A stretch of DNA of 62,610 nt, taken from positions 1-62,610 of the forward strand of contig JAGWBV010000021.1 of the NCBI GenBank assembly GCA_021295715.1. The letters are read 5' to 3'. The translations under genes were made by a program, and so were the position numbers. The DNA comes from Candidatus Poribacteria bacterium. Lineage in GTDB: Bacteria; Poribacteria; WGA-4E; WGA-3G. The notes below the pieces were generated by a model, which was not told the origin of the DNA, did no database searches, and worked only from the letters and a program-made list of their open reading frames with translations. Of this stretch, positions 1 through 7,952 are shown piece by piece (within the stretch, counting starts at the first letter, position 1; the number at the start of each line of letters is the position of its first letter).

Positions 1-226
1 GTTGGGTTGCTTGAGACGGCAAAGCATTCCAATGCGGGTGCGTCGTCTTTTTCAAATCACTCAAGTGCGCGCACATTGCCTCATAACCGGCATACGGCAG
101 TCCGTCTTTATACCTTTGACGCTGCCACTGATGAAAATACTCGTGGACTTGCCACATATCGTCAAGCAGATTGCCAATGCGTATCGTGTTCGATTGTTTC
201 CCAAGCGGATATTTATAGGTTTTCAT
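1..226 (-). CDS. TnpB-like transposase (IS200/IS605 family), N-terminus only
   Basis: Reading the minus strand from an ATG at 226 gives 75 open codons that run off the left edge. The peptide starts MKTYKYPLGKQSNTIRIGN and continues with a YFHQWQRQRYKDG segment, HLSDLKK, and PHWNALPSQATQ. This matches the N-terminal helical region of TnpB/OrfB proteins, the RNA-guided nucleases of IS200/IS605 elements, whose N-terminus typically has a Y-K...LKK...W..L.SQ pattern. The RuvC residues, zinc finger and right end (with the guide RNA) would lie outside the window, so activity cannot be judged. No TnpA gene is visible. The plus-strand ORFs over this stretch are its antisense shadow. Identification rests on motif recall only. 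Confidence 0.68.
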   Translation of the reverse strand, partial: MKTYKYPLGKQSNTIRIGNLLDDMWQVHEYFHQWQRQRYKDGLPYAGYEAMCAHLSDLKKTTHPHWNALPSQATQ

Positions 227-546
227 GGTATATCGCGTATCGCGTCTTTAACCTTCAACCAAGATAGGTTAGAGACAGACACGCCTTGCAGCGTGCTTGG
301 TTGTGTCCCCAACGCGATAGTATACTTAGACTACAATTTGACCTTATTTTCAAATTTATTTCGTAGTGATTACGTCTTTAGCGGGAAACCTATATCCCAA
401 ACCTAAAGGATTGGGCTTTACGCCCGAATGCCCGTAAATCCAACCGCGTTCTGTACATAACTATATAGAGTCTACGAGAGTGAGAAAAGATAGTAAAACA
501 AACACCAGAAACGAAGGGCGAGGTATGGAGACCCCGCCTTACAATA
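227..546. other. Gene-free stretch upstream of the tnpB-like gene
   Basis: No coding signal is seen. It holds the leader side of the tnpB-like gene and the 3' flank of the Gfo/Idh/MocA gene. Small hairpins are present: CACGC/GCGTG with a 6-nt loop at 280-295, and GGGC/GCCC with a 5-nt loop at 413-425. One of them could belong to the left end of the IS element, since IS200/IS605 ends are subterminal palindromes, but no end can be defined without a second copy. Confidence 0.4.
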
Positions 547-1605
547 TTACAAAGTCGGCACTGTCACTGCAACTTCGCGTCCACCGGCATTTGAGGAATC
601 GATAACGCCTTGGATAATAACGTTCGTGAGCAGCACGCCGTAGGGATCGATCGGCGCAGGTTTTCCTTCACGGACAGCGTCAATAAACGCCGTATCTTCC
701 TCATGGAATACACTCACCGATTCAAACTCGGTGAACTCTTGGTCAAAAATCTCACCGTCTTTGTCGCCATAAACGCGGACACCGTCCTGCGGTCCACGGA
801 CCTCGCCAATGCCGAGACGGAGTCCCGCTTTTTTGCCAAGGAAAATCGTCCCGCCGAGCGAATCCATGTTCATACACCAGCACGTTTTGAAAACCATGCG
901 CGCACCGTTCTCGAAGACCACCCAACCGACACCGAAATCTTCAACTTCGGTCTCTTTAAGCGCAGGATTCCACGTGTTGTGTAGGCTCAGATAGTTAGAG
1001 GTAATACCAGAGACGGCTACAGGCTTAGGATGCCCCATCAAATAGAGCGCGGTATCCAGTGCGTAAACACCGATGTCTGCGGACGCGCCTAAACCCGCTG
1101 TCGCCTTGCGAATAAAACTACCACCCGGATTCCCACGTCGTCGATCTGCAACCGTTTCGACGTAGTAAATATCGCCAAGCGTGCCAGCGTCAACAATCTC
1201 TTTTGCTTTAACGACCTGTGGTGAATATCGGAGTTTCAAACCGACCATGAGGATTTTATCGTTTTCTTTTGCAGCACGCCACATTGAAGCCGCAGCGTCC
1301 AACGTTGCTTCCATCGGCTTCTCGCAGAAAACATGTTTGCCAGCGTTCAGCGCGGCGACGGTCGGTGCCGCATGCACACCGGTGGGAGTACAGACGTACA
1401 CCGCTTCAATCTCGTCCATTTTAAGCATTTCGTTGTAATCGGTAAACGTGCGCTTGATGTCCCACTGTTCTTTCGCACGCTCCAGGTTTGCGGGGACAAG
1501 ATCGGCAGCAGCGATAATCTCGGCACCTTCAATCTCAGCAAGCGTTTGACAGTGTGCCCCCGAAATGCCGCCCGCCCCAATCAAACCTAATTTAATTGTT
1601 CGCAT
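547..1605 (-). CDS. Gfo/Idh/MocA family NAD(P)-dependent oxidoreductase
   Basis: Predicted sugar or inositol-type dehydrogenase of 352 residues. The Rossmann fold opens with GAGGISG at residues 10-16, and the family signature CEKP is at 94-97, carrying the conserved catalytic-region lysine. A DIGVYALDTALYLMGHP segment provides the downstream Asp/His region of the C-terminal domain. An ATG six bases earlier (1611) touches the GAGGAG ribosome site at 1612-1617, so the second ATG at 1605, with six bases of spacing, is the better start. It stands alone, converging on the tnpB fragment and divergent from the alcohol dehydrogenase. Substrate unknown; the sugar-catabolic neighbours suggest an aldose or sugar acid derivative. 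Confidence 0.9.
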   Translation of the reverse strand: MRTIKLGLIGAGGISGAHCQTLAEIEGAEIIAAADLVPANLERAKEQWDIKRTFTDYNEMLKMDEIEAVYVCTPTGVHAAPTVAALNAGKHVFCEKPMEATLDAAASMWRAAKENDKILMVGLKLRYSPQVVKAKEIVDAGTLGDIYYVETVADRRRGNPGGSFIRKATAGLGASADIGVYALDTALYLMGHPKPVAVSGITSNYLSLHNTWNPALKETEVEDFGVGWVVFENGARMVFKTCWCMNMDSLGGTIFLGKKAGLRLGIGEVRGPQDGVRVYGDKDGEIFDQEFTEFESVSVFHEEDTAFIDAVREGKPAPIDPYGVLLTNVIIQGVIDSSNAGGREVAVTVPTL

Positions 1606-1703
1606 TTTCATCTCCTCATCAGATATTTTATTTTATTGATTTTATCCATTTCCCCTTTAGAAGTCAAGCGAAATTCTACGCACTTTAGGGCTATTCAACG
1701 CTT

Positions 1704-1836
1704 CTGTAGGAGGGAACTCCGATTCCCGACAATATTAGCATTCGGCAATCAGGGCGGTATCAGTGGGGGGCAGATACAACCTACGTCTTTTCTGCTGACC
1801 GCCGATTGCTGATCGCTGACGGCTAACCGCCGAAAC
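1704..1836. repeat. Composite intergenic repeat (F4 hairpin plus F2 words)
   Basis: The left part (1704-1730) is an F4 unit, GTAGGAGGGAACTCCGATTC..., with stem GGGAA/TTCCC around loop CTCCGA. The right part (1790-1836) is a run of F2 words of the TGACCGC/TGATTGC/TGACGGC type. The same two parts recur together at 38104-38194 and 41235-41304, and in part at 21191-21225. It sits just upstream of the promoter of the next gene. Confidence 0.75.
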
Positions 1837-1841
1837 TCATG

Positions 1842-1870
1842 TTGACACAATTCCAATCTTATGCTATATT
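1842..1870 (+). promoter_or_regulatory. Sigma-70-type promoter of the 1904 dehydrogenase operon
   Basis: TTGACA at 1842-1847, a 17-bp spacer, then TATATT at 1865-1870. The predicted transcription start near 1877 leaves a leader of about 27 nt containing GAGGAG (1892-1897). Confidence 0.75.
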
Positions 1871-1903
1871 CCAAACACACTCTTAACGTTTGAGGAGATC
1901 ATT

Positions 1904-2935
1904 GTGAAAGCGGCTCAATTTTACGGTGGAAAAGACATAAGGGTCGAAACCGTACCCGATCCAACACCCGAAAAAGGACAAGTGTTGGTCCAAGTAGAAG
2001 CAGCAGGGATCTGTGGTAGCGATCTGCATGGGTACCATCATCAGCCAGAGAAACCCCTATCGCCACGTATTGGTGGACATGAATTGATGGGAGAGATTAT
2101 CGACATAGGTAGAGACGTTACAGCGCATGAGAAAGGCACTCGCGTAGCGGTTGAACCGATCACGCCGTGTAACAACTGCCCCGAATGCTTCAATGGCTAT
2201 TACAATATCTGTGGGAACCTACGGCACGGTGGCGGTGGTTTTGCGGAGTTCATGGTCGCTCGGACACCGAACGTGTACACATTGCCGGATAGTGTTTCTG
2301 CTGAAGGCGGCGCATTAGCAGAGGTTTACGCAGTCGCCGTCCATGCCGTCAACAGGGCGATGGTATCACCTGGAGACCGTGTTGCCATTATCGGAAGCGG
2401 TCCCGTTGGGTTGACGATCGCTCAGGTAGCCGATGCCGCAGGAGCAACCTCTATCGCCATGCTCGGCAAGCCGGATGGTCCGGTACAGATCGCACACGAG
2501 GCGGTTGGAGCTATGCCTATCAATGTAGATAAGACGGATGCTGTTGAGGCTATCATGGACTGGAGCGACGGCAGAGGGGCGGATGTTGTCTTTGAGGCAG
2601 TGGGTGGGTCTGCGAATACACTCGAACAGGCGACAGAGATCGCCGCGAAACGCGGACGCATCTGTATGGTAGGCGGGCATCGCACTCCGCTCTCCTTTTC
2701 AGAACGATTCGCGCGAAGTAGGGAGCTTACAGTGATTTGGTCGTTCTGTTACGGTAGGCGAGGTGGGAAGACAGAGTTCCAAGTTGCCATCGACTTACTC
2801 GCTGCTGGCAAACTCGACCCGAATCCACTGATCACGCATCGGTTCGAGTTGGACGACGTTGCACAAGCGTTCGCAGTCGCAGCCGGACGTGATGAACACG
2901 GGTCCGTCAAAGTTCTCGTGCTGCCTAATAATTAA
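1904..2935 (+). CDS. Zinc-dependent medium-chain alcohol/polyol dehydrogenase
   Basis: A 343-residue MDR-superfamily enzyme of the sorbitol/threonine dehydrogenase type that would oxidise a polyol or sugar alcohol with NAD(P). Catalytic zinc ligands are Cys37 (GICGSD) and His59-Glu60 (GGHE). The structural zinc cysteines are Cys89, Cys92, Cys95 and Cys103. The dinucleotide-binding loop GSGPVGL is at 164-170. The start is a GTG seven bases after GAGGAG, preceded by a consensus promoter. The ThuA-like gene follows 14 bp downstream, so the two probably form one transcript. The exact substrate cannot be read from sequence. Confidence 0.9.
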   Translation: MKAAQFYGGKDIRVETVPDPTPEKGQVLVQVEAAGICGSDLHGYHHQPEKPLSPRIGGHELMGEIIDIGRDVTAHEKGTRVAVEPITPCNNCPECFNGYYNICGNLRHGGGGFAEFMVARTPNVYTLPDSVSAEGGALAEVYAVAVHAVNRAMVSPGDRVAIIGSGPVGLTIAQVADAAGATSIAMLGKPDGPVQIAHEAVGAMPINVDKTDAVEAIMDWSDGRGADVVFEAVGGSANTLEQATEIAAKRGRICMVGGHRTPLSFSERFARSRELTVIWSFCYGRRGGKTEFQVAIDLLAAGKLDPNPLITHRFELDDVAQAFAVAAGRDEHGSVKVLVLPNN

Positions 2936-2949
2936 TTAAAGGAAGTAAA

Positions 2950-3585
2950 ATGGAAAAACTTAAACTGCTCGTATTTGTCGGAACAGAAGGGATTTACCAC
3001 GATCATGCCGGGAACGGACAGTTCTTGACGGCGATGCTCAACGACACCGATAATATTGAAGCCGATTTCTCACAGGACTACAACCTGCTTGCGAATGGAC
3101 TTGACAAATACGATACCGTACTTTTCTACACCGATGTCGGGGAATTCACAGCGGCACAAGAAAGCGGTCTACTCACCTATATCCGAGCAGGCGGCGGGTT
3201 TTTCGGACTGCATACCGCAGCTGCTTCGTTCAGAGAGGCTGAAGGCTACCACGGTATGCTCAACGGGTTCTTTGACGGACACAGTCCCTATATGGACTTC
3301 ACCGTTAATGTGAGCGACTCTGAGCATCCGATTACTGAAGGATTAGCGGATTTTGAGGTGACGGATGAACTCTATTATCTGAAGCACAATCCCGATACAT
3401 CTCACCATCTCATGCATGCCTATGACGAAACAAAAGATGTGACGCATGTTATGGCGTTTCACCATACGTATGGTGAGGGCAGAGTGTTCTACTTCGCACT
3501 TGGACACGATATGGCTGTGCTTGAGAATCCGAGTTTTCAGACGGTTATCCGCCGCGGTGCACTGTGGGCTGGAAACCGGCTTTAG
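2950..3585 (+). CDS. ThuA-like domain protein
   Basis: 211 residues of ThuA/trehalose-utilization type, a class I glutamine amidotransferase-like fold. Visible family elements are an N-terminal VFVGTEGIYHDH segment (residues 8-19), GGGFFGLHTAAASFR, and a C-terminal GEGRVFYFALGHD strand-turn. These proteins are often found beside Gfo/Idh dehydrogenases and epimerases in 3-keto-sugar metabolism, though their chemistry is not firmly known. The start is an ATG behind AGGAAG, 14 bp after the dehydrogenase stop. It has no signal peptide, so it is cytoplasmic. The gene ends just before a strong hairpin shared with the convergent sulfatase. Confidence 0.85.
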   Translation: MEKLKLLVFVGTEGIYHDHAGNGQFLTAMLNDTDNIEADFSQDYNLLANGLDKYDTVLFYTDVGEFTAAQESGLLTYIRAGGGFFGLHTAAASFREAEGYHGMLNGFFDGHSPYMDFTVNVSDSEHPITEGLADFEVTDELYYLKHNPDTSHHLMHAYDETKDVTHVMAFHHTYGEGRVFYFALGHDMAVLENPSFQTVIRRGALWAGNRL

Positions 3586-3604
3586 GCAACCCATACGACC
3601 CCTG

Positions 3605-3632
3605 TTCGGACGGGTCCCCGTGCCCGTCCGAA
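3605..3632. terminator. Perfect 10-bp hairpin between convergent genes
   Basis: TTCGGACGGG (3605-3614) and CCCGTCCGAA (3623-3632) pair perfectly around an 8-nt loop. It lies between the 3' ends of the ThuA-like gene (+) and the sulfatase (-). No T-run follows on either strand, so it may be a bidirectional roadblock or processing hairpin rather than a classic intrinsic terminator. Confidence 0.5.
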
Positions 3633-3646
3633 TCCAATATACATCA

Positions 3647-4975
3647 CTACACCATTTCACGCGCCGGATAATGCTTATCGCCCGGTGATATATCCGTCGG
3701 ATCGTTCGACACAGCAGCCTCCGGTGGCACCATAATCTGATTTTCGTTCACCGGATCATCGGTTTCCGTCCGCCACTGTTCCAAACGGTTTCGCATCTCT
3801 GTCAAAACTTCTGCATAATCGGGATGCCCCGCGAGGTTATGTGCCTCCGACGCATCAAACACGACATCATACAACCGTTCTGATTCGACAGGCTGGTCGC
3901 TCCAACCCTGTTCCATCATAAAGGTTTTGCTGATACTATCATCGCAGTTCGGGAGTGCCCATTTTTCCGCAGTGTCATAGCGGCGGATGTATTTCCATCG
4001 TTTCGTTCGGATCGCGCGTTGCGGCTCATAACAGCAGTGATAGTTGACTTCAGCGAAGATGGCATCGCGAGTATCTTCCGCCTCACCACGAACTAACGGG
4101 AGAACAGAATGACCCTGTAGCCACGCCGGTGCTTCAATTCCTGCCAATTCACAAATCGTCGGGAAAAGGTCAATCTGACTGACTAACCCGTCCACGACTT
4201 GTCCATCGCTGAAGCCTCCGGGACCGCGGACGATAAGCATTATACCGATGCCGTGGTCGCTGAGATGGCACTTCATACGTGGGAAGGCGAGCCCGTGGTC
4301 GGTCGTGCATATCACAAGCGTGTTCTCAGCAAGACCGTTTTCCTCCAATGCGTCAAAAACCACACCCATTTTCTTATCCAACGTGCGTGCTGCGTCTATG
4401 TATTCTGCCATATCCTGTCGGGTAACGGGTGTATCGGGGAAGGGGGCAGGTGGTTTCACATAGCGCGGGTCGGTTTTCGGTTCTCCATCCGGCGGCGGAT
4501 CGAACCCTTTCGCTCGACGATGTGTTTCGCCAAATCCGACGTCTAAGAAGAAAGGAACATCATGCTTCTCCGAGATGAAATCGCGCGCGCGTTCCTCTGC
4601 CCCCGCTCGCACGGTGCCTTCGGATAAGAGCCGCTGGTATCCTGTCTCCTTAAGATCTCGGACGACATGCTGGAATCCTGCCAAGGCGGTGGTATATCCA
4701 GCCGCATTCAAGGTGTAAGTGATGAGATGCTCTGGTACCGGAAGGCTCCATCCCCGATTTGCCAAGCCTCCCATACCGCAGCTATGTGCCCATTGTCCAG
4801 TGAGGAGTGCAGCGCGAGAGGGTGAACAGGTTGGATTTGCACAAAAGGCGTTTCGGAAGACTACCCCTTCCTCCGCAAGTTGCTGGATATTTGGTGTCGG
4901 GATTGCATGCCCGTAAGGCTGGACATACCGACCCGTGTCGTGTGAGTGAATATAGACTATATTTGGTTTGTTCAT
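3647..4975 (-). CDS. Sulfatase (formylglycine-dependent, S1 family)
   Basis: A 442-residue sulfatase that would cleave sulfate esters or sulfamates. The signature is CSPSRAALLTG at residues 50-60, with Cys50 as the residue converted to formylglycine. The N-terminal metal site is NIVYIHSHDTGRY, closer to the SHDTG style of N-sulfoglucosamine sulfohydrolase-like members than to the usual ADD. TTDHGLAFPRMKCHLSDHGIG supplies the second Asp-His region and the conserved Lys. There is no signal peptide, so it appears cytoplasmic, acting on imported oligosaccharide. No formylglycine-generating enzyme is in the window. Sulfatases are expected in bacteria feeding on sulfated host or algal glycans. Confidence 0.9.
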   Translation of the reverse strand: MNKPNIVYIHSHDTGRYVQPYGHAIPTPNIQQLAEEGVVFRNAFCANPTCSPSRAALLTGQWAHSCGMGGLANRGWSLPVPEHLITYTLNAAGYTTALAGFQHVVRDLKETGYQRLLSEGTVRAGAEERARDFISEKHDVPFFLDVGFGETHRRAKGFDPPPDGEPKTDPRYVKPPAPFPDTPVTRQDMAEYIDAARTLDKKMGVVFDALEENGLAENTLVICTTDHGLAFPRMKCHLSDHGIGIMLIVRGPGGFSDGQVVDGLVSQIDLFPTICELAGIEAPAWLQGHSVLPLVRGEAEDTRDAIFAEVNYHCCYEPQRAIRTKRWKYIRRYDTAEKWALPNCDDSISKTFMMEQGWSDQPVESERLYDVVFDASEAHNLAGHPDYAEVLTEMRNRLEQWRTETDDPVNENQIMVPPEAAVSNDPTDISPGDKHYPAREMV

Positions 4976-4997
4976 ACAGTACCCTTAATATAAAGTA

Positions 4998-5018
4998 GGC
5001 GCGCTTCGCAAGCGCGCC
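4998..5018. terminator. Perfect 9-bp GC-rich hairpin
   Basis: GGCGCGCTT (4998-5006) pairs with AAGCGCGCC (5010-5018) around a CGC loop. It lies downstream of the small gene at 5073 (-) and just upstream of the sulfatase start, so it probably ends the small gene's transcript. The minus-strand side is followed by an AT-rich but not T-run sequence. Confidence 0.5.
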
Positions 5019-5072
5019 GATTCTGAAAAATACTTCTTTATTTACCGAGAACTCTTCTGCATAAGCCGGGAA

Positions 5073-5288
5073 TTATTCCGGCTGGAGGTGTGCCCGGGCA
5101 GCATCTTCCTCCAAAAGGTGCCAGTCTTGCGTAAGCATGGATTCGCTTAGCAAGGCGATTTCAGGAACTCGGAGTTCCTCGCTGAAAATTGTCGCAAATG
5201 CTCGTCTGAGTTTCGGCAACCGATTGGGTCGAGTGAATTTCGCAGTGCTCTGCGCATCGATTGTCGTTTCAACAATTTTTTCTGACAT
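5073..5288 (-). CDS. Small hypothetical protein, antitoxin-like tail
   Basis: A 71-residue protein starting MSEKIVETTIDAQ. The ATG at 5288 is chosen over an upstream ATG at 5345 because it follows an AGGGGGT ribosome site and leaves a leader of about 80 nt from the promoter at 5375-5403. The C-terminus has LLSESMLTQDWHLLEEDAAR, a pattern like the ends of many short VapB/DUF2281-type antitoxins (LLSE..L..DW..PEED). No toxin gene is adjacent, so a toxin-antitoxin role is not supported. Function unknown. Confidence 0.6.
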   Translation of the reverse strand: MSEKIVETTIDAQSTAKFTRPNRLPKLRRAFATIFSEELRVPEIALLSESMLTQDWHLLEEDAARAHLQPE

Positions 5289-5374
5289 GGTACACCCCCT
5301 ATGAACGTCCGCTCCACCAAAACTGAGAGCGGATAGGAAAGCCAATGCACATCTGGTTAATGTTGTATGACCCC

Positions 5375-5403
5375 AGTATACTTTAAATTCGCAAAAATGT
5401 CAA
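5375..5403 (-). promoter_or_regulatory. Promoter of the small gene at 5073-5288
   Basis: On the minus strand TTGACA (5398-5403), a 17-bp spacer and TATACT (5375-5380). It is divergent from another consensus promoter 33 bp away. Confidence 0.75.
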
Positions 5404-5435
5404 AGATTTTTTTTACAAAATATTTACCCATTCTG

Positions 5436-5464
5436 TTGACAGTAAATTGCGACTATCGTATCAT
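5436..5464 (+). promoter_or_regulatory. Promoter of the CmcJ-like gene
   Basis: TTGACA (5436-5441), 17-bp spacer, TATCAT (5459-5464). The transcript from here would carry an F1 repeat (5507-5593) in its 150-nt leader before the gene at 5618. Confidence 0.7.
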
Positions 5465-5506
5465 GTCAGAAAATGCGTCGGGTCGTAAAAATTAGTATCG
5501 AAAACG

Positions 5507-5593
5507 CAGCACGCAACAACGGCGCGGGCGGATACTATGAAAGAACCGTTAAATCTCGAATCGCGTCGTTCTTCCGCAAGGTATAATTAAAAA
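5507..5593 (+). repeat. F1 repeat, copy 1
   Basis: F1 elements are about 85-130 bp long. They have a 5' hairpin (typically GCCTGC, loop AACAACGGC, GCAGGC), a GGAT...GAGAAAGGCAC..TCAAA middle, and the tail CCGCAAGGTAAAATTAAAA. Here the stem is GCACGC/GCGGGC with one mismatch and the tail reads CCGCAAGGTATAATTAAAA. It lies in the leader of the CmcJ-like gene, 24 bp before its start. Confidence 0.8.
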
Positions 5594-5617
5594 TTTCCAG
5601 CACAAAGGAGATTACCC

Positions 5618-6556
5618 ATGGCACAACGAGAAACGCTACCGTTCGTGGAATCAACTGGTAGTTTTGCGAACGCAAGGTACCGAGGGACCCGCATGCCGCC
5701 CCCAGAATGGGTTAAAAATCCCGATGAACGGGAAAACATGTATGTGCGGGAGGCGATCAAGGTCTACAACGCGCGTCTGTTGCAGCCGCCTCCAAACCTT
5801 GAGGTAAACGGCTTCCAGTTGGTAGACGCAGATACGCAGGTGAGGAATCTGAACGATCAGGATGCCGTAACGACGCGCTTCTATCAGGAGTGCGCTGACC
5901 TCATCACGGCGATTACAGGTTGCAGCGAAACACGGGTCATGCAACACCAATATCGGAATGGGTTCGGGGGACTTCCTAAGGACCATCCACGTGGCAATAA
6001 ACCGACCCCAAACGGAAGCGAAGGCACCTACGGGGGCATCCATTCAGATGTCAGTCCATATTCCGAAGACGGGTTTGAAAAGATTGCCAATGGGAAGCAT
6101 TTTCAGATGTACAATGTGTGGCGGAGCACCGATCTGGAAAGAGATATTTACGTCATGCCACTCGCTATTTGTGACATGGCGACGGTTGCGCCGGAGGATA
6201 TAATTGCCGCCGATGCTTGGTCGCAGACGCAAACGCCGAGACGACTCGTCAGTTTACGACTCGTGCATAATCCGAACCAGCGTTGGTATTACTTTCCACG
6301 GATAACACCGCAGGAGACGCTGATTTTCAAGCAGTATGACACACGTCAAGAGCAGTCGAACATGCGGACAGCCTTTCACGGTGCGATAGACGATCCGACA
6401 ACACCGGAAGACGCGCCGCTCCGCGAAACGATTGAAGTGCGTCTGCTCGCGCTGTTCGATGAAGATACTGATCGGGAGGCAAGGAAAGCACGGTTTCAAG
6501 CCGAGGTCCCCGAGACCCACACCGACGGCAAAATCTCTGATTGGGTAGAGCAATAG
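5618..6556 (+). CDS. CmcJ/NvfI-family Fe(II)/2-oxoglutarate oxygenase-like protein
   Basis: 312 residues resembling the CmcJ/AsaB/NvfI family of non-heme iron oxygenases. The iron-binding HxD is in GGIHSDVSP (His142, Asp144). A distal FHGAID (His254) and the family-typical RETIEVR (269-275) would supply the third ligand and the 2-oxoglutarate-binding arginine. The start follows AAAGGAG with good spacing. It is monocistronic, with its own promoter, and converges on a Gfo/Idh/MocA gene across a three-hairpin element. Substrate unknown; family members modify antibiotics, toxins or small metabolites. Confidence 0.82.
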   Translation: MAQRETLPFVESTGSFANARYRGTRMPPPEWVKNPDERENMYVREAIKVYNARLLQPPPNLEVNGFQLVDADTQVRNLNDQDAVTTRFYQECADLITAITGCSETRVMQHQYRNGFGGLPKDHPRGNKPTPNGSEGTYGGIHSDVSPYSEDGFEKIANGKHFQMYNVWRSTDLERDIYVMPLAICDMATVAPEDIIAADAWSQTQTPRRLVSLRLVHNPNQRWYYFPRITPQETLIFKQYDTRQEQSNMRTAFHGAIDDPTTPEDAPLRETIEVRLLALFDEDTDREARKARFQAEVPETHTDGKISDWVEQ

Positions 6557-6578
6557 CCAGTATAAGTAAGGTAAACCT

Positions 6579-6670
6579 GGTTCGTAGTAGCGCAATTTAT
6601 TGCGCTTTCGGGACATGCGATAATGCACATCGCATTTGGGCGAGTACGCCGCAAAATCGAACGACGAACC
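6579..6670. other. Three-hairpin, cloverleaf-like element between convergent genes
   Basis: An outer stem GGTTCGT (6579-6585)/ACGAACC (6664-6670) encloses three separate hairpins. These are AGCGCAAT-TT-ATTGCGCT (6589-6606), ATGCGAT/ATCGCAT with a 7-nt loop (6615-6635), and GGCG-AGTA-CGCC (6639-6650). No tRNA features are present. It could be a terminator complex, a small structured RNA or a palindromic repeat unit. Confidence 0.6.
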
Positions 6671-6716
6671 TACCCTAAAATTCAAAATGGATGGAACGGT
6701 AGGGCTTGATATCCGA

Positions 6717-7769
6717 TTAACGATCTGCCGCTGCTTGTTTTGCTTTGTTGATTTCTGTCAATATGTTCATGGCGTGCAATGACTCCGCTTTGTCGTATTG
6801 CGGACACTGACGTAAACCCGCAGCGAGACAGCGGTGGACTGCTTCGGCTTGATAGAGAAAACCGTGTTGATTCGGAGAGGATCTCGCCATCGCGACAGAC
6901 CCGGGCAATGGATACTCAAAGTAATGCAGCGGTGCAGGTGCATTGCGTGTCCTGTATTGCGAAGGCACGCCGTTCGGTGGTGGGATTCGGATGGAAATAC
7001 GCGTCGGACAATGTGCGGGTCGCTCAAGTGTAATCCGCCCCTCGGTGCCCACGAGTTCTGTCACCTCTGGGAGTTCAGAGTTGCGCGGTGGGAATGTCAG
7101 TATCGCGTATTTATCTTCACCGTAGTCTACAATTGCCCCACCGGCGTTGTTGACGACGACAGTAACCGATATCGGCACAGCAGCGGCACCGAAGGCGAGC
7201 GGTGCCGCTTGAACAGTGTAGATTGGGTCGAAGAAGTCGGACTGTGTTAGCACAACCTCTCCAATCGTGCCTGCCTCAATGGCGGCGCGAGCATGCTCCA
7301 CCGCAGGGAAAAAACGGGTCCACATGCCGTCCTGCATCATCACATCCTTCTCCTCGGCTGCTGCATACATCTCTTGCGCATCGGAAAGGGTCTCGGTGAG
7401 CGGTTTCTCACAGAGCACATGTTTGCCCGCCTCAATGGCGAGAAGGGTATGTTCCTTGTGCAGTCGGTTGATCGTGCCGATGTATACAATATCTACGTCA
7501 TCGGCTGCAACCATTTCTCTATAGTCCCCGTAAGGAGTCGCGACCCCATACTGACTCGCAAATTCTTTCGCTCGGTCAATCTCCCGTGCCGCGACAGCAG
7601 TTACAGTTGCGCCTTCGCAGGCGTGTAAAGCCCACACCCACTGCGCTGAGATGTTACCAGCACCGAGAATACCCCAACGCAATGGAAAAGCGACATCTGC
7701 CGCACTTGTAAGCCCACGGCGAATATCCAGTGGTGTTGAGAGAGGCATGTTGTTTGTCATAGAGTTCAT
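6717..7769 (-). CDS. Gfo/Idh/MocA family oxidoreductase
   Basis: 350 residues; Rossmann loop GAGNISA at 36-42, CEKP at 120-123. It has the dihydrodiol/glucose-fructose oxidoreductase-like C-terminal barrel, with QDGMWTRFFPAV in the substrate region. The long N-terminal extension (MNSMTNNMPLSTPLDIRRG) is retained because AAAGGGG sits six bases before the ATG at 7769. Predicted cytoplasmic NAD(P)-dependent sugar dehydrogenase. An F1 repeat lies between it and the next minus-strand gene. Confidence 0.88.
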   Translation of the reverse strand: MNSMTNNMPLSTPLDIRRGLTSAADVAFPLRWGILGAGNISAQWVWALHACEGATVTAVAAREIDRAKEFASQYGVATPYGDYREMVAADDVDIVYIGTINRLHKEHTLLAIEAGKHVLCEKPLTETLSDAQEMYAAAEEKDVMMQDGMWTRFFPAVEHARAAIEAGTIGEVVLTQSDFFDPIYTVQAAPLAFGAAAVPISVTVVVNNAGGAIVDYGEDKYAILTFPPRNSELPEVTELVGTEGRITLERPAHCPTRISIRIPPPNGVPSQYRTRNAPAPLHYFEYPLPGSVAMARSSPNQHGFLYQAEAVHRCLAAGLRQCPQYDKAESLHAMNILTEINKAKQAAADR

Positions 7770-7860
7770 AGCGGTCCCCTTTCGTCAAAGCAGACTTAGT
7801 GAATAAGATGATTTAGAAGGGATGCTGTTAAGAAAATTAGGAAAATTATAGTTAACCGTT

Positions 7861-7949
7861 AGCCCGTAACGAAGTGGAGGGCGGATATACAGAAAGGCAC
7901 GCGAAAGTCTCAAACCCATGTCGTTTTTCCGCAAGGTAAAATTAAAAAA
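7861..7949 (+). repeat. F1 repeat, copy 2 (GTAACGAAGTGGA loop type)
   Basis: The hairpin is GCCC-GTAACGAAGTGGA-GGGC, a different stem and loop from the AACAACGG type but still paired. The tail CCGCAAGGTAAAATTAAAA ends four bases before the stop codon (7953-7955) of the convergent dehydrogenase gene. Confidence 0.8.
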
Positions 7950-7952
7950 CTG

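Noticed and set aside
2-406. Plus-strand ORFs at the left edge
   Set aside because: They are antisense to the TnpB-like frame and have no ribosome site or protein character.
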